This document shows, one piece after another, positions 28,283-36,700 of a stretch of DNA of 64,000 bases. The position numbers were made by a program, and so were the translations under genes. Positions within the stretch are counted from its first letter, which is position 1. Each line of letters opens with the position of its first letter. The stretch is taken from the NCBI RefSeq assembly GCF_004135735.1, contig NZ_CP012670.1, positions 1,178,001-1,242,000 of the forward strand, given 5' to 3'. The DNA is from Sorangium cellulosum (GTDB lineage Bacteria; Myxococcota_A; Polyangia; Polyangiales; Polyangiaceae). The notes beneath the pieces were generated by a model, which searched no databases, was not told where the DNA came from, and saw nothing but the letters and a program-made list of their open reading frames with translations.

Positions 28283-28939
28283 TCAGCCGTCTCCGCGCGG
28301 CTTATGGCCCCTGATCACCGCGATGGGCAGGGGCCCCACGTCGTGCTGGTCGACCTCGGCCACCTCGGAGAGCCCCGCGCCGCCGAGCAGCGCGGGGAGC
28401 CTGCCCGCGAGGTGGTCGTCGAACCGCGAGGCCCGGAAGAGCGCCCGCGCGAGGGCGCGGCCCGGCGCGCTGCGCGGCGACCCGAGGTCGGCGAGGACCA
28501 GCGCGCCGCCCGGACGGAGCACGCGGACGATCTCCCGCGCCGTCCGCTGCTTGTCGTCCACGGTGAGGTGGTGGAACATCAGGGTGGACACCACGCGGTC
28601 GAACGTGCCGTCCGGGTACGGCAGCGCCCAGGCGAGGGCGCGCTCGAAGCGCACGCCCGCGCCGGCGCGCTCGTCCTTCTCGCGGGCGAGGGCGAGGACC
28701 TTGTCGTCGCCGTCGACGCCGTGGACCTCCACGCCGGGGTGGCGCTGCTTCGCGAGCAGGGCCAGGGTGCCCGTGCCGCACCCCACGTCGAGCAGCCGCT
28801 GGCCGGGGGCGAGCTCTGCGTGCGTGAGGACCCGGTTCCGGAAGGCGTCCTCGCGCATCACCCAGCGCACCACCGGGTCGTAGAAGCGCGTCAGGGCGGC
28901 CGGGCCGAGGGCGTGAATGTATCGAGCGGTCGTGTTCAT
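28283..28939 (-). CDS. Class I SAM-dependent methyltransferase
   Basis: A 218-residue UbiE-like methyltransferase. SAM-binding motif I is LLDVGCGTGTLAL near residue 48, followed by an acidic motif II (HGVDGDDKVL), motif III around FDRVVSTLMFHHL and REIVRVLRPGG. ATG 28939 has GGAGGAG at a normal distance. No neighbour indicates the substrate. The gene is monocistronic by spacing. Confidence 0.88.
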   Translation of the reverse strand: MNTTARYIHALGPAALTRFYDPVVRWVMREDAFRNRVLTHAELAPGQRLLDVGCGTGTLALLAKQRHPGVEVHGVDGDDKVLALAREKDERAGAGVRFERALAWALPYPDGTFDRVVSTLMFHHLTVDDKQRTAREIVRVLRPGGALVLADLGSPRSAPGRALARALFRASRFDDHLAGRLPALLGGAGLSEVAEVDQHDVGPLPIAVIRGHKPRGDG

Positions 28940-29406
28940 GGCGTCTCCTCCGTGGAACGTCTCGCCGGGGGACGCACGGCGCGCGCGCTCATTACACCCC
29001 GATCGTGGCGACCCCGATCCCGGAGGCGCTCCAGCCCCGGGGGCCCGCCGCGGCGCCGCGGCGCCGCGCGAGCGCCCGGGCGCCGAGGGCCGCGCTCTCC
29101 CGATTCCCCGCTCCCCGCGACCGCGCTCCCCCCGCTCTCGGCGCCAGGTCCAGGCGTCGATGCGGCGCTCGGCGTCGTGCCTTCCGGCATCGAGCATGGA
29201 TGTCTCGCGCCGGCGCTCTCAAACAATCTTCGAGAAGGATGATCCATCCTCCACAATGCCCAAACCCGCATCGAGGCCGGGATCGTGGCGCGGTTCGGAC
29301 TGGCCATCGCTCCCGCGGGCCTGGTATGGACGTGCTGGCGGTGCGAGTAGTAGTGGACGGGCTATCGCAGGTAAGTCGCCGGGCGGTCTGTCACGAAAAC
29401 GCCCCC

Positions 29407-29442
29407 CTCGGGCCGAGCGCGTCTCTCGGCCCGAGCGCTTTT
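29407..29442 (+). terminator. Strong hairpin followed by TTTT, not downstream of any plus-strand gene
   Basis: CTCGGGCCGAG (29407-29417) pairs perfectly with CTCGGCCCGAG (29425-29435), and CGCTTTT follows, as in an intrinsic terminator reading left to right. No plus-strand gene ends nearby; the region 28940-29630 has no recognised gene, so the hairpin may end a small RNA or be incidental. Confidence 0.45.
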
Positions 29443-29505
29443 GTAACCCGGCGAAGGGCGCTCCGCGCGCCCTCCGGTCGAGCGCTCGCCGTCACGAGCG
29501 CGGCC

Positions 29506-29613
29506 CAGGCCGGCAGGCCCGCTGCCGGTCAGGCGGCGAGCCAGGCCGGCAGGCCCGCTGCCGGTCAGGCGGCGAGCCAGGCCGGCAGGCCCGCTGCCGG
29601 TCAGGCGGCGAGC
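29506..29613. repeat. 36-bp tandem repeat, 3 copies
   Basis: Perfect units start at 29506, 29542 and 29578, each opening CAGGCCGGCAGGCCCGCTGC. They lie just beyond the stop codon of the minus-strand lipoprotein gene (29631). Together with the hairpin at 29407 they are the only structure in the 690-bp gap 28940-29630. Confidence 0.92.
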
Positions 29614-29630
29614 GCCCCGCGCGCCGGCGC

Positions 29631-30098
29631 TCACTCGCGCTGACAGGCCTTGTACTCTTCGAAGGCCTCGGCGCACGGGACCACGAAGTCGGTCCTGCAG
29701 GGAATCGCGGTGTCCATGCACGCGAAGAGCGGCTCGAGCCAGTCCTGGACCCACGCGCAGGGCGTGTTGTCGGGGATGTAGATGCCCGTGCCCATGCACT
29801 GGAAGTACTCCCCGGCCTGGGCGCTGCACGCGCGCGGCGCGGAGAGCAGCGATGCGCACTGCGCTCGACACGCGTTGTCGGGACATGCCGGGTCGAAGAG
29901 CGCGCAGAAGGTGTGGCACGACTCCATCGGGGAGGGGCCCGGCGCCGTGGAGCCCGTGCCGACGCCGCTCATCCCGCCCGCGCCGGCCCCCCCGGGGCCG
30001 GTGGGCTCCCCGTCGACGACCACGTTGCCGCCGCAGCCGCTCGCCCCCGCGAGCGCCACGAGCGAAGCCAAGAATGTCGAGATCAGCGCCGTTCGCAT
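29631..30098 (-). CDS. Small Cys-rich lipoprotein
   Basis: A 155-residue secreted lipoprotein. The signal peptide ends with a lipobox LAGASGC (Cys near residue 22). A Gly/Pro/Thr-rich linker follows, then a compact domain with about ten cysteines (CHTFCALFDPACPDNAC and onward), presumably disulfide-bonded in the periplasm or at the cell surface. No family is recognised. There is no Shine-Dalgarno sequence; TAGGAT at 30110-30105 on the minus strand lies 6 bases before the ATG, compatible with a leaderless mRNA. Confidence 0.7.
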   Translation of the reverse strand: MRTALISTFLASLVALAGASGCGGNVVVDGEPTGPGGAGAGGMSGVGTGSTAPGPSPMESCHTFCALFDPACPDNACRAQCASLLSAPRACSAQAGEYFQCMGTGIYIPDNTPCAWVQDWLEPLFACMDTAIPCRTDFVVPCAEAFEEYKACQRE

Positions 30099-30135
30099 GC
30101 CGGCATCCTACACCGGGGCGCGCGCGCCGCGTCGA

Positions 30136-31974
30136 TCACTCCACCGACTGCGCCTGCTCGATGGCGTCCTCGCGGCGCTCGCGGCGGTTGCACGCGAGCA
30201 CCTTCTTGCGGACGCGCACCGCGTCGGGCGTGACCTCGACGAGCTCGTCGCCGTCGATCCACTCCATCGCCGTCTCGATCGTGAGCAGCCGCGGGCTGGC
30301 GAGCAGGACGTTCTCGTCCTTGCCGTGGTTGCGCACGTTCGACAGCTTCTTCTCCTTGATCACGTTGACGTCGGTGTCGTTCGGCCGGTTGTGCTCGCCG
30401 ATGATCATCCCCTCGTAGACCTCGACGCCGGGGACGATGAAGAACGTGCCGCGCGGCTGCAGGTGGTGCAGCGCGTACGGGGTCGCCACGCCGGTGCGGT
30501 CGGCGACGATGGCCCCGGTCGGGCGGCGCATCATGGGGCCGCCCCAGGGGGCCCAGCCGTCGAACATCGTGTTGAGCAGGCCCGTCCCGCGCGTCGCCGT
30601 CAGGAACTCGCCCCGGAAGCCGATGAGCCCGCGCGACGGCACGCGGAACTCCAGGCGCGCGCGCCCGAAGCCGGGGTTCGTCATCTTCACCATCCGGCCG
30701 CGCCGCGTGCCCAGGCGCTCGGTCACGACGCCCACGTAGGTGTCCGGCACGTCCACGACCACGAGCTCGACCGGCTCCATGACCTCGCCGTCGATCTCGC
30801 GCGTGACCACCTCGGGGTTCGAGAGCTGCATCTCGTAGCCCTCGCGCCGCATCGTCTCGACCAGGATCGCGAGCTGGAGCTCGCCGCGGCCGAGCACGAC
30901 GAACGTGTCCGGCACCTCGGTCGGCTCCACCCGGATCGCGAGGTTCTTCATCGCCTCGCGCTCGAGCCGCTCCTTCAGGTGACGGCTCGTGAGGAACTTC
31001 GACTGCTTGCTCTTGCCGGCGAACGTCGACGTGTTCACGCCGATCTTCATCTTGATCGTCGGCTCCTCGACGACGATCCGGGGCAGCGCCTCGGGGGTCG
31101 ACGGATCGGTGATCGTGTCGCCGATCGTGACCGACTCGAGCCCCGCGATCGCCACCACCTCGCCCGCGGCGGCGCTCTCGACCGGGACGCGCTTGAGCCC
31201 CTCGTAGGCGTAGAGCACCTTCACGTAGCCGCGCGACGGCCCCGCCTCGCCGAGGAGCGTGACGTCGGCGCCGGAGCGGGCGGTGCCCCGCATCACGCGG
31301 CCGACCGCGATCCGCCCCACGTACTCGTCGTGCGTCGTGTTGCAGACGATGACCTGGAGCGGCCCCTCGGGGTCGCCGGACGGCCCGGGGATCCGCTCGA
31401 GGATGGTCTCGAAGAGCGGCTCGAGGTCCTTGGCCTCGTGCTCGAGCTCGCGCTTGGCCTGGCCGAGCTTCCCGATCGCGTACAGCGTCGCGAAGTCCAT
31501 CTGCGCGTCGCTCGCCTCGAGGTCGCAGAAGAGGTCGAACACCTCGGAGAGCACCTCGTGGGCGCGCGCGTCGCCGCGGTCGATCTTGTTGATGACGACG
31601 ATGACCGGGAAGCCGCGCTGGAGGCACTTCGACAGCACGAACCGGGTCTGCGGCAGCGGGCCCTCGGCGGCGTCGACGAGGAGCAGCGCCCCGTCGGCCA
31701 TCATCAGCGTGCGCTCGACCTCCCCGCCGAAGTCGGAGTGGCCGGGCGTGTCGACGACGTTGATCTTGATCCCGCGGTACCGGACGCTGGTGTTCTTCGC
31801 GAGGATGGTGATGCCGCGCTCCCGCTCGAGGTCGTTCGAGTCCATGACCCGCTCGGCCACGACCTCGTTCTCTCGGAAGGCGCCCGACTGGCGGAGCATG
31901 TGATCGACGAGCGTGGTCTTCCCGTGGTCGACGTGGGCGACGATGGCGATGTTGCGAAGGTCTTTACGCGGCAT
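30136..31974 (-). CDS. typA: Translational GTPase TypA/BipA
   Basis: A 612-residue ribosome-associated GTPase involved in ribosome assembly and stress adaptation. G1 is [10 protein letters not shown], the switch region RERGITI, G3 [15 protein letters not shown] and G4 NKIDRGDAR. Elongation-factor-like domains II-V and the TypA-specific C-terminus ([19 protein letters not shown]) follow. The length is normal. ATG 31974 sits directly before [14 protein letters not shown], the conserved N-terminus. It is divergent from the Uma2 genes. Confidence 0.96.
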   Translation of the reverse strand: MPRKDLRNIAIVAHVDHGKTTLVDHMLRQSGAFRENEVVAERVMDSNDLERERGITILAKNTSVRYRGIKINVVDTPGHSDFGGEVERTLMMADGALLLVDAAEGPLPQTRFVLSKCLQRGFPVIVVINKIDRGDARAHEVLSEVFDLFCDLEASDAQMDFATLYAIGKLGQAKRELEHEAKDLEPLFETILERIPGPSGDPEGPLQVIVCNTTHDEYVGRIAVGRVMRGTARSGADVTLLGEAGPSRGYVKVLYAYEGLKRVPVESAAAGEVVAIAGLESVTIGDTITDPSTPEALPRIVVEEPTIKMKIGVNTSTFAGKSKQSKFLTSRHLKERLEREAMKNLAIRVEPTEVPDTFVVLGRGELQLAILVETMRREGYEMQLSNPEVVTREIDGEVMEPVELVVVDVPDTYVGVVTERLGTRRGRMVKMTNPGFGRARLEFRVPSRGLIGFRGEFLTATRGTGLLNTMFDGWAPWGGPMMRRPTGAIVADRTGVATPYALHHLQPRGTFFIVPGVEVYEGMIIGEHNRPNDTDVNVIKEKKLSNVRNHGKDENVLLASPRLLTIETAMEWIDGDELVEVTPDAVRVRKKVLACNRRERREDAIEQAQSVE

Positions 31975-32058
31975 ATACGGCGGCGGCCGTGTAGCATGCG
32001 TCCCACGGAGGAGCGAGCCCATCCTGCACGAGCTCGGTCGGCCGGCCGGGGTCGTGGC

Positions 32059-32088
32059 TTGGACGGGCGCCGGGCGCGGCGGTAGAAT
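32059..32088 (+). promoter_or_regulatory. Promoter of Uma2 copy 1, near-leaderless
   Basis: TTGGAC (32059-32064), an 18-bp spacer and TAGAAT (32083-32088), with the ATG only 8 bases later at 32097. No Shine-Dalgarno sequence is present. The same arrangement is conserved in copy 2. Confidence 0.55.
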
Positions 32089-32096
32089 GTCTGTCG

Positions 32097-32810
32097 ATGT
32101 TGCCCGCGTCGACGTTGCCCACGGGAGAGCATGCCCCGCCGAGCGAGACGCGGCGGCATCGCCGCCGCCCGTCGCCGATCCATTTCCCTGACGAGGCGGA
32201 AGTGCCCGAGACCAAGCGCCACCTGGAGCTGAGAACGCTGCTGTACCTGGTGCTCAAGCGCTTCGCGGACCGGCACAGCATCGGGAGCGACCAGTTCGTG
32301 TACTGGCACGCGTCCGATCCGTCGCGCTGCGTGGCGCCGGACGCGTTCGTGCGCCTCGGGACGCCGGACACACCGTTCCGGTCGTGGAAGACGTGGGAGC
32401 GCGGCGCCCCGGAGCTCGCGGTGGAGATCGTGAGCGACAGCGACGCGGAGCCGGCGCCGTGGGCGGAGAAGCTCGCGCGGTACCACGAGCTCGGCGTCGT
32501 CGAGCTCGTGCGCTTCGACCCGGCGGCGGGCGAAGGGGAGCGGCTGCGGGTCTGGGATCGGGTCGACGGCGACCTGGTCGAGCGTGACGTGGAGGGGGAT
32601 CGCGCGGCGTGCGACGCGCTGGACCTGCACTGGGTGGTCGCGCCCGCGGAGGGCCAGCCCGTCGCCCTGCGCCTGGCCCGCGACGCGGCCGGCCGCGAGC
32701 TGCTGCCGACGCCGACCGAGGCCGCCAGGGCGGAGGCCGAGGCGCGCCGGGCGGCCGAGCGCCGCATCGCCGAGCTGGAGGCCGAGCTGCGCCGGCGAGG
32801 CGGCGGCTGA
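32097..32810 (+). CDS. Uma2 family restriction-endonuclease-like protein, copy 1
   Basis: A 237-residue PD-(D/E)XK-fold protein of the Uma2/DUF820 family, often multicopy and of uncertain function. The active-site frame is visible: Asp in [10 protein letters not shown] near residue 82, Glu in [10 protein letters not shown] near 113, and Lys in [16 protein letters not shown] near 127. The C-terminus is a charged helix ([19 protein letters not shown]), probably a coiled coil. The N-terminus has a His/Arg-rich stretch before the domain. ATG 32097 fits the near-leaderless promoter. It is the first of two tandem copies. Confidence 0.82.
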   Translation: MLPASTLPTGEHAPPSETRRHRRRPSPIHFPDEAEVPETKRHLELRTLLYLVLKRFADRHSIGSDQFVYWHASDPSRCVAPDAFVRLGTPDTPFRSWKTWERGAPELAVEIVSDSDAEPAPWAEKLARYHELGVVELVRFDPAAGEGERLRVWDRVDGDLVERDVEGDRAACDALDLHWVVAPAEGQPVALRLARDAAGRELLPTPTEAARAEAEARRAAERRIAELEAELRRRGGG

Positions 32811-32918
32811 CGCGCCGGGCGTAACCGGCGATCCCGAAGCGCCCATCCCCGCAGATCCCGCCGGACGACTGGCGCCGCACCGACACGGGGCGGAGCGCGC
32901 GTCCGGCCCGGGCGCGGC

Positions 32919-32948
32919 TTGGACGGGCGCCGGTCGCGGCGATAGAAT
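32919..32948 (+). promoter_or_regulatory. Promoter of Uma2 copy 2
   Basis: Duplicate of the copy 1 promoter: TTGGAC (32919-32924), 18 bp, TAGAAT (32943-32948), with the ATG 8 bases later at 32957. Copy 2 can therefore be transcribed independently. Confidence 0.55.
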
Positions 32949-32956
32949 GTCTGTCG

Positions 32957-33691
32957 ATGTTGCCCGCGTCGACGTTGCCCACGGGAGAGCATGCCCCGCC
33001 GAGCGAGACGCGGCGGCATCGCCGCCGCCCGTCGCCGATCCATTTCCCTGACGAGGCGGAAGTGCCCGAGACCAAGCGCCACCTGGAGCTGAGAACGCTG
33101 CTGTACCTGGTGCTCAAGCGCTTCGCGGACCGGCACAGCATCGGGAGCGACCAGTTCGTGTACTGGCACGCGTCCGATCCGTCGCGCTGCGTGGCGCCGG
33201 ACGCGTTCGTGCGCCTCGGGACGCCGGACACGCCGTTCCGGTCGTGGAAGACGTGGGAGCGCGGCGCCCCGGAGCTCGCGGTGGAGATCGTGAGCGACAG
33301 CGACGCGGAGCCGGCGCCGTGGGCGGAGAAGCTCGCGCGGTACCACGAGCTCGGCGTCGTCGAGCTCGTGCGCTTCGATCCGACGGCGGGCGAAGGGGAG
33401 CGGCTGCGGGTCTGGGATCGGGTCGACGGCGACCTGGTCGAGCGTGACGTGGAGGGGGATCGCGCGGCGTGCGACGCGCTGGACCTGTACTGGGTGGTCG
33501 CGCCCGCGGAGGGCCAGCCCGTCGCCCTGCGCCTGGCCCGCGACGCGGCCGGCCGCGAGCTGCTGCCGACGCCGACCGAGGCCGCCAGGGCGGAGGCCGA
33601 GGCGCGCCGCATGGAGGCCGAGGCGCGCCGGGCGGCCGAGCGCCGCATCGCCGAGCTGGAGGCCGAGCTGCGCCGGCGAGACGGCGGCTGA
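32957..33691 (+). CDS. Uma2 family restriction-endonuclease-like protein, copy 2
   Basis: A 244-residue near-identical paralog of the preceding gene. The catalytic Asp, Glu and Lys are all kept. Differences are a few substitutions (for example His to Tyr in LDLYWVV and Ala to Thr near 142) and a 7-residue insertion (RMEAEAR) that lengthens the C-terminal coiled coil by one heptad. The in-frame 21-bp insertion suggests slippage after the duplication. The duplication is recent, since even synonymous sites hardly differ. Confidence 0.82.
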   Translation: MLPASTLPTGEHAPPSETRRHRRRPSPIHFPDEAEVPETKRHLELRTLLYLVLKRFADRHSIGSDQFVYWHASDPSRCVAPDAFVRLGTPDTPFRSWKTWERGAPELAVEIVSDSDAEPAPWAEKLARYHELGVVELVRFDPTAGEGERLRVWDRVDGDLVERDVEGDRAACDALDLYWVVAPAEGQPVALRLARDAAGRELLPTPTEAARAEAEARRMEAEARRAAERRIAELEAELRRRDGG

Positions 33692-33739
33692 CGCTGCGCG
33701 GGCCGCCGGCGAGCCTGAAGAGCCCTTCGCCAACGGGGC

Positions 33740-33927
33740 CAGCGGACGACCGGCGCCGAGCTCCGCCAGCGGACGACCGGCGCCGAGCTCCGCCAGCGGA
33801 CTGCCGGCGCCGAGCTCCGCCAGCGGACGACCGGCGCCGAGCTCCGCCAGCGGACTGCCGGCGCCGAGCTCCGCCAGCGGACTGCCGGCGCCGAGCTCCG
33901 CCAGCGGACTGCCGGCGCCGAGCTCTC
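33740..33927. repeat. 27-bp tandem repeat, 7 copies
   Basis: Units start at 33740, 33767, 33794, 33821, 33848, 33875 and 33902. Each has the form CAGCGGACGACCGGCGCCGA plus GCTCCGC; some copies have CTG in place of ACGA-type bases (CAGCGGACTGCC). The array ends 10 bp before the -35 box of the cobalamin riboswitch transcript. Confidence 0.95.
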
Positions 33928-33936
33928 ACGAGGCGG

Positions 33937-33966
33937 TTGACAGGCGAGCGAGCGCCGCCCTAGGGT
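33937..33966 (+). promoter_or_regulatory. Promoter of the riboswitch-receptor transcript
   Basis: A perfect TTGACA (33937-33942), 18-bp spacer and TAGGGT (33961-33966), a few bases upstream of the first riboswitch stem. It would start transcription near 33973, exactly where the RNA structure begins. Confidence 0.65.
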
Positions 33967-33971
33967 GCGCG

Positions 33972-34160
33972 CCGTGCTGGTGCCTGGGCGCTCGCCCAGG
34001 CTGAATAGGGAACCCGGTGAGATTCCGGGGCTGCCCCGCAGCGGTAAGCGAGAACGACCTCCACGACACGCACTGGCCCGTCGAGGGCTGGGAAGCGGTG
34101 GACAGTAGGAAGCCGGCCACGCCGGAGCGCTCGCAAGCCCGAAGACCTGCCAGCATCCGG
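33972..34160 (+). ncRNA. Cobalamin riboswitch
   Basis: Class I adenosyl/methylcobalamin aptamer. Conserved blocks appear in order: GCCTGGGCG/CGCCCAGGC stem, GAATAGGGAACCCGGTGAGA (33994-34022 region), TTCCGGGGCTGCCCCGCAGC, GGTAAGCGAGAACG, CACTGG, GGTGGACAGTAGGAAGCC, and the B12-box-like AGCCCGAAGACCTGCCAGC (34137-34154). It lies 240 bp upstream of the TonB-dependent receptor gene on the same strand, the usual place for feedback control of cobalamin uptake. The expression platform must lie in 34160-34402; I could not resolve a single terminator or sequestering hairpin there. Confidence 0.93.
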
Positions 34161-34402
34161 CGGCGGGAGACATCTGGCGCCGGTTCGACCTGGGAGCCTC
34201 GAGGGAGGCGGTCCGGTCCGAGCCGCCGCAGCTCCCCTGCGCACGTCCCGGATTCCGCCCTGCCCCCCGCGTTGCCCCTCGGTCGCCCGCGGGGGCGAGA
34301 GGTCGGTCCGGCGCATGGCGCCATGACCAGCTTTTCCTCCTCGCGAGCTCGATGCGAGCGGTCCAGCGCCGCTCCGGACGATGGCAGCGAAGGAGGACAC
34401 GC

Positions 34403-36646
34403 GTGCTGCGCGAGACGATCACGAGAGGCCCTGGGCGCCGGATTCCGCGCTTCAGGCTCGCCGTTCTATCCACCGTGCTGGCCATCGCGCGCCTCGCGCG
34501 CGCCGAGGGCGATCTCGCGCAGCCCGCGCAGGGCACGGCGGCGCGCATGGAGGGCGCCGAGGGCAGCGCCGCGCCGCCCGCGGAGCGCGCCGGGGCGCTC
34601 GCGGGCGACGCGGCGGCCGCGGACGACGGCGGCGCGATCGAGGTCACCGTCCGCGCGGAGAGGCCAGGCGGCGAGGCCGCGTCGCGCGTCTCCGTCGGAC
34701 ACCGCGAGCTCGAGCTCAGGCCGAGGCTCCGGCCAGGCGACATCGTCGAGGCGGTGCCAGGGCTCTTCGCCGTGCAGCACGCGGGCGGCGGCAAGGCGAA
34801 CCAGTATTTTCTCCGCGGCTTCGACGCGGATCACGGGACGGACGTCGCGTTCTTCGTCGACGGCGTCCCCGTCAACCTGGTCAGCCACGGCCATGGACAC
34901 GGGTTCACCGATCTCTATTTCCTGATCCCGGAGCTCGTGACCGGGATCGACGGGTACAAGGGCCCTTATTACGCGGGAATCGGCGATTTCGGCACGGCGG
35001 GCGCCGTCAATTTTCGGTTCGCGGAGAAGCTCGAGGAGAGCCATGCGCAGCTCAGCCTGGGCCAGCACGGGATCCTGCGCGGCCTCGTGATCGAGTCGCC
35101 GGAGCTCGGCGACGACGTCCGCGTGGTGGCGGCGGCGGAGCTCTACCGGAACGACGGGCCCTTCCTCAGCCCGGAGCGGCTCAGGCGCTTCAACGTGTTC
35201 CTCCGGGCGACGCATGACGTCGGCCGTACCGGCAAGATCCAGGCGACCTGGATGTCCTATGGATCGACCTGGTACGGCTCCGGTCAGATCCCCGCGCGCG
35301 CCGTGTGCGGGGAGGGCGAGCAGGACAGCGGGAACCCGCCGCCGTCGGCCTATGGGCAGCCGTGCATCGATCGCTTCGGCTCCATCGATCCGAGCGAGGG
35401 CGGGGCGACCGAGCGGCACATGGCGTCCGTGGCGTACACGACGACGTGGGGCGGGGCCGACTTCCACGCGATGGCCTACGGCGCTCGCTATCGCTTCACG
35501 CTGTACTCCAATTTCACCTTTTTCAGCGAGGACCCGGTCCACGGCGACCAGATCGAGCAGAACGACGATCGCGTCGTCGGCGGCGCCGAGCTCCGGCTCC
35601 GCAGGCATTACGAGCACGGCGGGGCGAAGTTCACCACGTCCATCGGCGCGCAGGTCCGCGCCGACGAGATCGACAAGTCGCTCCACCATGACGTGGCGCG
35701 CGAGCGGCTGGAGGAGCGGGACAGGGCCCACATCGACGAGAGCCAGATCGGCGTCTATGTCGAGCAGGACGCGCGGCTCCTGCGCTGGCTCCGCCTCGTG
35801 CTGGGGGCGCGCGGGCAGTGGATCGGCGTCCACGTCGATGATCCGCGCGAGGATCTCGGGCGGACCGGGGACAGGTCGAGCGGTTTCCGGGGCGAGATGC
35901 AGATCTTGCCGAAGCTCATGGCGATCGTCTCGCCCGTCGAGGCGCTCGATCTGTTCGCGGACTTCGGGCGGGGCTTTCACTCGAACGACGCGCGGGGCGC
36001 GGTGCGGGGCGAGGGCGCGGCGACGCTCATCACCCCCGCGACGGGCTACGAGGTCGGCGCGAGGGTCACCCCCTTTCGTGGCCTGACGCTGAGCGCCGCG
36101 GGGTTCCTCCTCGATCTGGACTCGGAGCTGGTCTGGAGCGGCGACGCCGGGGTGACCGAGGCGTCGGGGCAGACGCGGCGCTACGGGATCGAGGTGAGCG
36201 GGCGTTACCGGCTCGGGAATTGGCTCTTCGCCGACGTCGACGCGACCCTCACCCGGGCGCGGTTCCGCGCGAACGCCGGCAACGGCAATGCGGTCGCCCT
36301 CGCGCCGACCCGGACGTTGACCGCGGGGATCGGCGTGCGCCCGACGATCGGGGCGTTCACCCCGTTCGGGGCGCTGCGGGTCAAGGCGATCGGCGCGCGG
36401 CCCGCGACCGAGGACGAGGCGCTGACCGCCGAGGGGTTCACGGTCGTGGACGCCAGCGCGGGGCTCCGGTGGAGGAACGTCGAGGCGGCCGTGGACGTCC
36501 AGAACCTGTTCGACGCGAGGTGGCGCGAGGTGCAGTTCGCGAGCGAGTCGAGGCTGCCGTACGAGCCGGATGCGGTCACCGGGATCCATTACTCTCCGGG
36601 GTGGCCGTTCACGGCGATCGGACGAGCGACGCTGTACTGGGAGTGA
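34403..36646 (+). CDS. TonB-dependent outer-membrane receptor, probably for cobalamin
   Basis: A 747-residue TonB-dependent transporter. A signal peptide (cleavage after ARLARA, about residue 35) is followed by a plug domain (EAVPGLFAVQHAGGGKANQYF and YFLRGFDADHGTDVAFFVDG), a His-rich loop SHGHGHGFTDLYFLIPE, and a beta barrel ending in an aromatic residue (TLYWE), as outer-membrane barrels do. GTG 34403 is chosen because AGGAGGA lies at 34391-34397. The substrate is inferred from the cobalamin riboswitch upstream; a related metal-chelate receptor role cannot be excluded. No BtuCDF or TonB genes are adjacent. A repeat element follows directly. Confidence 0.9.
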   Translation: MLRETITRGPGRRIPRFRLAVLSTVLAIARLARAEGDLAQPAQGTAARMEGAEGSAAPPAERAGALAGDAAAADDGGAIEVTVRAERPGGEAASRVSVGHRELELRPRLRPGDIVEAVPGLFAVQHAGGGKANQYFLRGFDADHGTDVAFFVDGVPVNLVSHGHGHGFTDLYFLIPELVTGIDGYKGPYYAGIGDFGTAGAVNFRFAEKLEESHAQLSLGQHGILRGLVIESPELGDDVRVVAAAELYRNDGPFLSPERLRRFNVFLRATHDVGRTGKIQATWMSYGSTWYGSGQIPARAVCGEGEQDSGNPPPSAYGQPCIDRFGSIDPSEGGATERHMASVAYTTTWGGADFHAMAYGARYRFTLYSNFTFFSEDPVHGDQIEQNDDRVVGGAELRLRRHYEHGGAKFTTSIGAQVRADEIDKSLHHDVARERLEERDRAHIDESQIGVYVEQDARLLRWLRLVLGARGQWIGVHVDDPREDLGRTGDRSSGFRGEMQILPKLMAIVSPVEALDLFADFGRGFHSNDARGAVRGEGAATLITPATGYEVGARVTPFRGLTLSAAGFLLDLDSELVWSGDAGVTEASGQTRRYGIEVSGRYRLGNWLFADVDATLTRARFRANAGNGNAVALAPTRTLTAGIGVRPTIGAFTPFGALRVKAIGARPATEDEALTAEGFTVVDASAGLRWRNVEAAVDVQNLFDARWREVQFASESRLPYEPDAVTGIHYSPGWPFTAIGRATLYWE

Positions 36647-36700
36647 GCGCGGCGGCGACGCTCGAGGCGGCGGAGGTGGGCGCGATCGCGGCGGGCGTTT

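Larger units (their letters stand above)
32057..33697. repeat. Tandem gene duplication, period 860 bp
   Basis: Copy 1 (about 32057-32816) and copy 2 (about 32917-33697) are near-identical, including promoter and coding sequence. I see only a handful of single-base differences (for example in the codons around 32370, 32519, 32626 and 32799) and one 21-bp in-frame insertion in copy 2 near 33610. The spacer between the copies (about 100 bp) is not duplicated. Confidence 0.93.

Noticed and set aside
34160..34402. Specific terminator or anti-terminator of the cobalamin riboswitch
   Set aside because: Several GC-rich stems are possible by eye and none is clearly preferred; a folding calculation would be needed.
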